Assembly: GCA_021413405.1 (NCBI GenBank)
Contig: JAIOQL010000044.1
Span: forward strand, 5,001 to 10,996
Direction: 5' to 3'
DNA length: 5,996 bases
From: Leptospira sp.
Lineage (GTDB): Bacteria; Spirochaetota; Leptospiria; Leptospirales; Leptospiraceae
The notes beneath the pieces are model-generated. The model saw only the letters and a list, made by a program, of their open reading frames with translations. It ran no database searches and had not been told where the DNA came from. How positions within the stretch are numbered: position 1 is the stretch's first letter; each line of letters begins with the position of its first letter. Made by a program: the position numbers and the translations under genes. Shown one piece after another: positions 1-4,420 of the stretch.

Positions 1-60
1 CAACGATACCAAGTATATATCCTAAGTCAGAATATACCAAATTGGGATAATTGACCCCGC

Positions 61-164
61 CAATGTTCCGACAAAGTAATTTGTACTAGAAAAAAATCCA
101 ATTTGCGCACTTTTGGGGGAACTCCACCAGGATTAATTCAAAAAAATGTCAATGTTCCGACAAA
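61..164. repeat. 15-bp direct repeat pair CAATGTTCCGACAAA
   Basis: The identical 15-mer CAATGTTCCGACAAA occurs at 61-75 and 150-164, 89 bp apart start to start. The second copy is preceded by TGT, so TGTC (147-150) and GACA (159-162) form inverted arms around it. The first copy lacks the left arm. The sequence between them contains GGGGGAACTCCACC, which also carries a GGAACTCC-like core. This could be a pair of protein-binding sites or fragments of an interspersed repeat family; the sequence alone does not say which. Confidence 0.5.
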
Positions 165-199
165 TTTCACCGAACCTAGTTCTGCGATAGATAGAGTAT

Positions 200-240
200 T
201 TTCAATAAATTCTTTTCCATAAGAAAACAATTTATTGAAA
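200..240. repeat. Long AT-rich inverted repeat (hairpin)
   Basis: TTTCAATAAATT (200-211) is the exact reverse complement of AATTTATTGAAA (229-240). After one C/C mismatch (212 with 228) the pairing continues for five more base pairs (213-217 with 223-227), leaving a five-base loop CATAA. That is 17 pairs out of 18. No clear T-tract follows on either strand, so it is not a textbook intrinsic terminator. It lies 108 bp beyond the HEAT gene stop and may end or stabilise that transcript, or serve as a binding site. Confidence 0.55.
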
Positions 241-255
241 TTAAAAGCGAACAGA

Positions 256-302
256 CTCCTTCGAAGGAGCCCCCTGCGCGTCTTAGACGGCCGGGCCGCA
301 GG
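256..302 (-). terminator. GC-rich double hairpin after HEAT gene (possible terminator)
   Basis: A perfect 14-bp palindrome CTCCTTCGAAGGAG lies at 256-269, and CCTGCG (273-278) pairs with CGCAGG (297-302). The second loop holds CGTC/GACG and the odd palindrome CGGCC-G-GGCCG (288-298). The block is far more GC-rich than its surroundings and starts about 45 bp after the stop of the minus-strand HEAT gene. On the minus strand the palindrome is followed, after about ten bases, by a TTTTAATTT stretch. A role in ending the HEAT transcript is plausible, but the T-run is too far away for a classic terminator. Confidence 0.35.
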
Positions 303-347
303 CATCGTCGGAGGGAAAATCGATCGAGTAGGCGTAGAAATTAAAAA

Positions 348-1646
348 CTACTTTCTTTGCTTCGGACCGTGATGCCTATAAAGCATATCCCTCAAAGTTT
401 CCTTTAACAGTGCCTTCACTTCCGGTTTTTGTTCCACATCCAATTGATCAAAAATTGCAGGCATAGCCATTGTATCGTTGATCAGATCGACTGCACGAAT
501 GGCTTCCTTACGGAGTTCGGCTGGCTCAGAATCCTGTTTCATAATAGAAAGTAGGATTGGAACAGCCGATTTCTCTTTCAGCAATCCAGTTGAATGAGCC
601 GACTCAATCCGGACAGAAATTGCAGAATCGTTTTTCAGAGACGAAAGTAAAGCAGGAATGGCGGATGACGCACCCAATTTACCAATTGCGAACGCTGACC
701 GAACCCGAACTTCAGAGTTCGGTTCATCTTTTAGCGTCATCGCAAGTCCTGTGCCTCCTCCATGATTTCCAATCGCAAGAAGTGTATCGATCATAGAAAG
801 TCTGAGATCTGAAACTTTTTCCCTTTCCAGTTGCTGTGAGACGAATCTTGAATAATATTGATCTTTTATGACATTAATTGCCTCAACAGTAGCTCTTCTG
901 ACTTCCTGATTTTCGTCGAATAGAGTTCTTTGAAACACTGAAGTTCTATTTCTTGAATAAAAATCCTTTGAGGATATAACCGCCTGCTTACGAACTTCAT
1001 AATTCGGATCGCCAGTTGCCATATTGACAACCTGGAAAAATTTATTCTTAAGATTCAACCTCTCAACTAGCGAAATACTTTCGCTACGAAGCGCTGGCCT
1101 TGGATCGGCAATTGTTTTGGATAGCAGTGATATAACCCTCTCATCCCGGAAATAAGAAAGCGATTCGAGATAATAGAATCGGAAGATTGACTCATCGGAA
1201 TTGCCGAGTTCCAGGATATAAGGGATAAATCTGTCATCATTTAGCGAAGCAAGTGCTTTGAACGCTGCAGCCCTGACAGGATAAAATGGATATTTTATGA
1301 ATGCTGCAACCGGATAGAACAGTCTTTTTTCTTTCCTTGTTTCCATGAACGAGAATATAGAAAAATAATCTGTTTCTCTTCTGGAGTTCTGGAGTATCCA
1401 CTCCAGATCTTCTGTCCAGCCTGGAACCATTTTTTCGATATCATCATCATAGGATCGGTAGAGGGATACAACTGAATTTACCGTTTCTTCCTCAGGTTCT
1501 TCCCGGCCCCTCAGTATGGATTGAACATTCTTTATAAGATCCTCCCTACCGAGAATCTTGATCGAAGCAATCGCTTCTCTCTGGTTTTTTCCTCCCTTGA
1601 AAAGTTTTTCTTTGAGCTCGTCTTTTTCTTCTGCCGCCCCGTTCAC
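348..1646 (-). CDS. HEAT-repeat protein, probably exported
   Basis: This is a helical-repeat protein made of HEAT or PBS-lyase-like units; such folds are scaffolds for protein-protein contacts and no enzyme function can be assigned. At least seven units are visible as acidic turns followed by VR-x-A helices: residues about 120-145 (YPVRAAAFKALASL), 180-203, 213-236 (DPNYEVRKQAV), 244-267 (ENQEVRRATVEAI), 308-334 (EPNSEVRVRSAFAIGKLG), 340-368 and 373-400. The N-terminus is a charged Glu/Lys-rich linker. Coordinates use the GTG at 1646, the only standard start in the frame, but no Shine-Dalgarno sequence precedes it. The frame stays open upstream and encodes a signal peptide (see 1647-1739), so the real protein is probably about 458-463 residues and leaves the cytoplasm. 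It lies downstream of the tRNA pair on the same strand. Confidence 0.85.
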   Translation of the reverse strand: MNGAAEEKDELKEKLFKGGKNQREAIASIKILGREDLIKNVQSILRGREEPEEETVNSVVSLYRSYDDDIEKMVPGWTEDLEWILQNSRRETDYFSIFSFMETRKEKRLFYPVAAFIKYPFYPVRAAAFKALASLNDDRFIPYILELGNSDESIFRFYYLESLSYFRDERVISLLSKTIADPRPALRSESISLVERLNLKNKFFQVVNMATGDPNYEVRKQAVISSKDFYSRNRTSVFQRTLFDENQEVRRATVEAINVIKDQYYSRFVSQQLEREKVSDLRLSMIDTLLAIGNHGGGTGLAMTLKDEPNSEVRVRSAFAIGKLGASSAIPALLSSLKNDSAISVRIESAHSTGLLKEKSAVPILLSIMKQDSEPAELRKEAIRAVDLINDTMAMPAIFDQLDVEQKPEVKALLKETLRDMLYRHHGPKQRK

Positions 1647-1739
1647 TGAAAGAGGGGAGAAAAATGTAGAAATAAAAAATCCAAGGATTAGAAAATATGA
1701 TACTTTGTTATTTCGGATTGTAATTAATTGCGGATTCAG
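1647..1739 (-). other. In-frame signal-peptide extension of the HEAT protein
   Basis: Reading upstream from the GTG at 1646 in the same frame, the codons stay open to a TAG at 1763-1761 and encode LNPQLITIRNN, then KVSYFLILGFFISTFFSPLS, then VNGAAEE. This is a classic export signal: an Arg/Lys n-region, a hydrophobic core of about 18 residues, and a cleavage region near VNG-A or NGA-A. There is no ATG, GTG or TTG in the stretch. The best non-standard starts are ATT at 1724-1722 and CTG at 1739-1737; the latter sits seven bases after AAGAGA, a weak ribosome-binding candidate. Either a rare start is used or the original start has been altered. Confidence 0.6.
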
Positions 1740-1753
1740 AATCGGATCTCTTG

Positions 1754-1759
1754 ATAATA
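1754..1759 (-). promoter_or_regulatory. Possible -10 box for the HEAT gene
   Basis: On the minus strand TATTAT matches five of six bases of the TATAAT consensus and would start transcription near 1747, a short distance before the candidate ATT/CTG starts. No good -35 box is found 16-18 bp upstream; that position falls inside the inverted repeat at 1769-1794. The call is weak, and read-through from the tRNA genes is an alternative. Confidence 0.25.
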
Positions 1760-1768
1760 GCTATGACT

Positions 1769-1794
1769 ATGGAAATTTCCCGTTTAATTTCCAT
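1769..1794. repeat. 9-bp inverted repeat upstream of HEAT gene (operator or hairpin)
   Basis: ATGGAAATT (1769-1777) is the exact reverse complement of AATTTCCAT (1786-1794), with an eight-base spacer. It sits between tRNA-Glu and the HEAT gene, where the -35 region of the putative HEAT promoter would be. The spacing suits either a dimeric regulator site or an RNA hairpin. No T-run follows on the minus strand, so it is not an evident terminator. Confidence 0.4.
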
Positions 1795-1800
1795 GAACAA

Positions 1801-1836
1801 AAAACCTGGTGCACTGATCGCTTAAACAACAGCAAT
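1801..1836 (-). pseudogene. Degenerate copy of the 5' half of tRNA-Glu
   Basis: Read on the minus strand, this 36-base stretch aligns with the first 35 bases of the intact tRNA-Glu just upstream (1913-1879). The last 11 bases, CACCAGGTTTT, are identical, and TCAG before them also matches. In all about 25 of 35 aligned positions agree with one inserted base. The anticodon arm cannot close and there is no T arm, so it cannot be a working tRNA. It looks like the remnant of a tandem tRNA-Glu duplicate, or of an element that carried a tRNA fragment. Chance similarity over the weaker left part is possible. Confidence 0.35.
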
Positions 1837-1841
1837 CTGTT

Positions 1842-1913
1842 TAGTGCCACGGGGAATTGAACCCCGATTACCAGGATGAAAACCTGGTGTCCTGACCATT
1901 AGACGATGGCACC
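1842..1913 (-). tRNA. tRNA-Glu (anticodon UUC)
   Basis: On the minus strand the gene begins GGTGCCATCGTCTAATGG and folds as a full cloverleaf. The acceptor GGTGCCA pairs with TGGCACT, with a G-U pair at the first position. The D arm is GTCT/GGAC. The anticodon stem CCAGG/CCTGG encloses the loop TTTTCAT, giving anticodon TTC, which reads GAA and GAG. The T arm is CGGGG-TTCAATT-CCCCG. The 3' CCA is not encoded. It lies 16 bp after tRNA-Lys and is probably transcribed with it. Confidence 0.95.
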
Positions 1914-1929
1914 GATTGGACTTGCAATC

Positions 1930-2002
1930 TGAGTCGTTCGGGATTCGAACCCGAGACCCTCTCCTTAAAAGGGAGATGCTCTACCGACTGAGCTAACGAC
2001 TC
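1930..2002 (-). tRNA. tRNA-Lys (anticodon UUU)
   Basis: On the minus strand the gene begins GAGTCGTTAGCTCAGTCGG. The acceptor GAGTCGT pairs perfectly with ACGACTC. The D arm is GCTC/GAGC. The anticodon stem TCTCC/GGAGA encloses the loop CTTTTAA, giving anticodon TTT for lysine. The T arm is TCGGG-TTCGAAT-CCCGA. CCA is not encoded. It is the first gene of the Lys-Glu tRNA pair, downstream of purA and on the same strand. Confidence 0.96.
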
Positions 2003-2020
2003 TCATTTTAGCATTTTCCC

Positions 2021-2048
2021 ACAATATGAAAACAGGTTCGCAGGTCAA
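2021..2048 (-). promoter_or_regulatory. Promoter for the tRNA-Lys/tRNA-Glu pair
   Basis: On the minus strand a -35 box TTGACC (2048-2043, five of six matches) is followed after 16 bp by TATTGT (2026-2021, four of six matches). Transcription would start about 12-14 bases before the tRNA-Lys 5' end, a normal short leader. The boxes lie in the gap between the purA stop codon and the tRNA gene, so the tRNA pair need not depend on the hisZ-purA transcript. Confidence 0.5.
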
Positions 2049-2070
2049 GAGAATATTGATCAAAGGGCTT

Positions 2071-3209
2071 TCAATTCATTATGATTGTGTCTTCGCGATC
2101 CGGTCCCGTTGAAATTATCTGAATTGGAATTTCAATCATCTTCCTTAGAGCGGTGATATAACTTTTACATTTTTCAGGAAGGTTTTCAAATTTATTGATT
2201 CCCTTAATATCCGATTTCCAACCGGGAAAGTTTTCATAAATTACTTTCACGCGTTCAAGACCTTGTGACGGAAAATACTGAAGCCGTTTTCCATCGAGTT
2301 CATATCCGACTCCAACCGGAATAGAATCATAATTGGATAGTACATCTATTTTTGTGAGGACTAATGCTGAGAGCCCGTTGACCCTTACTGAATGTTTAAT
2401 CATTTCTACATCGAACCACCCGCACCTTCTCGGTCTTCCTGTTGTCGCTCCATATTCTCCACCAATCTGACGAAGTTTTTCCGCTTCCGCTTCCGGTAGT
2501 TCTGTGGGAAACGGCCCTTCCCCAACCCGTGTTGCATATGCCTTACTGATTCCATAAACCGTTTTTAAATATTGAAATCCAATTCCAGTTCCGCATAACG
2601 CACCCCCGGTTGTTTCCCGGCACGATCAGCGAAATGCAGAAGTTTGTCAAGGATATCATTGTATGAAACTTCAGGCAGATTGTAATATTTGGTCAATTCG
2701 TGGTTTTTATGTTCTACGATTATTTTAAGTTTTGATTTCAAAGATTCTTTATCCAGGATATCACCCATCCGTAATCCGCTACGCATCATTTTATCTGCAT
2801 AGCATATCCCGATACCACGTTTCGTTGTTCCGATCGTTTGATGCTCCGCGGATGACTCTTTATGGGCATCAATTGACTGATGAAACGGCAAAATTACATG
2901 ACATGAATCACTTATGAATGTTTTTTCATAAACCTTGAATCCTTCTTTATTCAATTCATCGCACTCAGCCAGAAAGAATTCAGGATCGAGTACGACACCA
3001 TTTCCAACGACGCAGATTGTATTATCATAGATTACACCAGATGGAACCAGATGAAAAACATATTTCTTGCCTTTTACAACAACTGTATGGCCCGCGTTGG
3101 CCCCTCCCTGGTATCTGACGATAATATCAATATCCTTACTCAGAAAATCGATGACTTTCGCTTTTCCCTCATCACCCCATTGCGCACCAACGACTAAATT
3201 TGCAGGCAT
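2071..3209 (-). pseudogene. purA: Adenylosuccinate synthetase, internally deleted and frameshifted
   Basis: PurA joins IMP and aspartate using GTP to make adenylosuccinate, the first committed step to AMP. The N-terminal part is intact from the ATG at 3209: WGDEGKAK with catalytic Asp13, QGGANAGHT with catalytic His41, GNGVVLDP, IGTTKRGIGICYADK, and Arg143 in the MMRSGLR segment, up to LLHFADR at residue 196 (about 2622). In the other frame the protein resumes near 2613 with TTGGALCGTGIGF, then RVGEGPFPTEL, GATTGRPRRCGW, LTKIDVLSNYDSIPV and ISTGPDREDTIIMN, ending at the normal C-terminus (TGA at 2071-2073). Around 47 residues expected between the halves are absent, including the GAQG and SSN IMP-binding parts. 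The uncorrected frame stops at 2565 after 214 residues. A strong AAGGAG ribosome site lies seven bases before the start. As written it cannot give an active enzyme; an assembly error remains possible. Confidence 0.85.
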
Positions 3210-3216
3210 AATTTCT

Positions 3217-3222
3217 CTCCTT
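3217..3222 (-). promoter_or_regulatory. Ribosome binding site of purA
   Basis: AAGGAG on the minus strand, seven bases before the ATG at 3209, fixes the purA start. It sits within the 20-bp gap after the hisZ stop, which supports translation of both genes from one message. Confidence 0.7.
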
Positions 3223-3229
3223 ACTGTTC

Positions 3230-4252
3230 TTAACTTCTTAAAATTTCTTCCAAAAGATCAACGGTAACCGCAAACCCGCATGCCGGTTTTTCAATTCCGG
3301 AAAATTTTGCATATAAATGATCATAGGCTCCTCCCATAAATATCGGTTCGGAAATGTTGCCGCAATATGCGTGAAACACAAAGCCCGTATAATAATTCAA
3401 ATCACGAATTATAGAAAAATCAATATAGGGATCCATTTGGGAGTTCTTCGAAAAAACATTCAATTGTAATAACTCTTCCGTCATTGAAATTGTTTTTCCC
3501 AGATTCACTTTATATTTTTGTGACAACACCGCACCAAGATTCCTGATCTCGGTCGTTTTAAAGAGCAACATTAATGCTTCGAGAAACCGGAAAAAATCAT
3601 CCGGAATTTTCCGGGTTTTGCAAAAACCGGAAAGTCTCGCAGAATCCTTTGAATACAAAATTGCAGACAATTCCGTTTTTTCCTGCCCGGATAATTTCAG
3701 AAATTCGAGAATTTCGTTGAACACTGAATGATTTCCAATGACTATGGTGAGCTTTTTATTAAATTTGCATTTGATTAATATTTCAGAGATGATTGAAAAG
3801 ATTTCACCAAATGTTTCCTGACCGGAAGATCCAAGGATTTCCACTCCTAATTGTAAAAATTCCCGTCTCGAACCATTCCGGTTTATGGAATCATGAATTA
3901 TTTTTCCGACATAAAATACATTCTGATTCTCTTCCTGGTGAGAAAATCCGGCCATCCCTTTTACAACCTGTACAGTCAGATCGATACTGGGTGAAATCTC
4001 ATTTCCTGAAAGATCTTTTGTTTTAAGAATTCTTGCCTGATCAGAAGGTGAAAGATGATTATTGAAGGAAGATGTAAAATCAAAGGAAGATGGTATTACT
4101 TCTGAAAACCCACGGTTGTTTAATAGCTCCGATATCCCGTTCAAAAGGATTCTTCTTTCCTGACTTTCCTTTGGTCCCATAAAATGGAAACCATCCGGAA
4201 TCCATTTCAGTTCGTCCGCTTTTTTGATTACCCTGTTCAACGAATTCTCCAT
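3230..4252 (-). CDS. hisZ: ATP phosphoribosyltransferase regulatory subunit HisZ
   Basis: HisZ resembles the catalytic core of histidyl-tRNA synthetase. It has no aminoacylation role but assembles with the short form of HisG to activate and regulate the first step of histidine synthesis in the cytoplasm. The 340 residues hold the class II core only, with no C-terminal anticodon-binding domain. Seen are a motif 2-like block FYVGKIIH with RREFLQLGVEILG (residues 113-141), the histidine-site block RDLNYYTGFVF (283-293) and motif 3-like GGAYDHLYAKF then ACGFAVTVDLL (307-334). In motif 2 the usual FR of synthetases is IH, and the LRPD-type block reads SPSIDLT (87-93); both changes suit a regulatory paralogue rather than HisS. 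The ATG at 4252 has no clear Shine-Dalgarno sequence, so initiation may be weak or leaderless. It is the first gene before purA. A short HisG is expected elsewhere in the genome. Confidence 0.85.
   Translation of the reverse strand: MENSLNRVIKKADELKWIPDGFHFMGPKESQERRILLNGISELLNNRGFSEVIPSSFDFTSSFNNHLSPSDQARILKTKDLSGNEISPSIDLTVQVVKGMAGFSHQEENQNVFYVGKIIHDSINRNGSRREFLQLGVEILGSSGQETFGEIFSIISEILIKCKFNKKLTIVIGNHSVFNEILEFLKLSGQEKTELSAILYSKDSARLSGFCKTRKIPDDFFRFLEALMLLFKTTEIRNLGAVLSQKYKVNLGKTISMTEELLQLNVFSKNSQMDPYIDFSIIRDLNYYTGFVFHAYCGNISEPIFMGGAYDHLYAKFSGIEKPACGFAVTVDLLEEILRS
3608..3633. repeat. 26-bp near-perfect palindrome inside hisZ
   Basis: TTTCCGGGTTTTG and CAAAAACCGGAAA form 12 of 13 pairs around the centre at 3620/3621. 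It lies in a patch with four CCGGAA/TTCCGG hexamers within about 45 bases. It is within coding sequence, so it may reflect codon choice, an RNA hairpin in the hisZ message, or a DNA-level site. Confidence 0.4.
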
Positions 4253-4420
4253 TCAGAACTGATATTCAGTAAGGATTTCCAGATAACCTCTAAAATACAA
4301 TAACAATAGAATTTGTTTACAAAGTTTAACGGACCTTTAAAAATAGATTGGACAAAACTATCCGAAAAACGACTTTTATACTACAATTGAAAATATTATT
4401 TTTTGATAAGGAAAACTGAT
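4253..4420. promoter_or_regulatory. Divergent promoter region of hisZ and the plsC-gpsA fusion
   Basis: This AT-rich stretch separates hisZ (leftward) from the fusion gene (rightward), so it must carry both promoters unless they are leaderless or internal. For the rightward gene one candidate is TTTACA (4316-4321), a 17-bp spacer, then AAAAAT (4339-4344); TATACT (4377-4382) is a better -10 but has no good -35. For hisZ I find no convincing box pair. TTTGTTTACAAA (4312-4323) is a compact palindrome (arms TTTGT/ACAAA) that could bind a regulator serving both genes. Confidence 0.35.
4408..4412 (+). promoter_or_regulatory. Ribosome binding site of the fusion gene
   Basis: AAGGA lies eight bases before the ATG at 4421 and decides that start. 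No other in-frame start near it has such a site. Confidence 0.6.

Larger units (their letters stand above)
1..347. other. Gene-free left flank with repeats and palindromes
   Basis: I see no supportable gene here. The left two thirds are AT-rich and contain a 15-bp direct repeat (61-75 and 150-164), a near-perfect inverted pair (38-48 against 96-105) and a long AT-rich hairpin (200-240). From about 256 to 330 the composition turns GC-rich and palindromic, just past the stop codon of the minus-strand HEAT gene. A short arginine-rich open frame on the plus strand (195-344) has no usable start codon and is probably chance. The stretch could be the 3' flank of the HEAT gene plus the upstream region of a gene beyond the left edge. 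Confidence 0.6.

Noticed and set aside
195..344. Plus-strand arginine-rich open frame
   Set aside because: It has no ATG, GTG or TTG start and no ribosome site, and it overlaps palindromic GC-rich DNA that naturally yields Arg codons.
1558..1860. Plus-strand frame of 100 codons
   Set aside because: It overlaps the HEAT gene N-terminus, its signal peptide and tRNA-Glu on the opposite strand, and resembles no known family.
2604..2624. Programmed -1 frameshift in purA: the halves differ by -1 and GGGAAAC lies at the junction
   Set aside because: The heptamer is not in the phase needed for slippage (codons are GGG AAA C), and a frameshift could not restore the roughly 47 missing conserved residues.
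2565..3209. Reading the 214-residue frame as a complete short protein
   Set aside because: Its last 18 or so residues are out-of-frame purA sequence, and the true continuation is visible in the next frame.
4312..4323. LexA-type SOS box (TTTG...CAAA) in the divergent promoter region
   Set aside because: The spacing is four bases rather than the five I recall for the leptospiral LexA motif, and neither flanking gene is an SOS gene.
4348..4382. TTGGAC with TATACT as a promoter for the fusion gene
   Set aside because: The spacer is 23 bp, too long for a standard housekeeping promoter.
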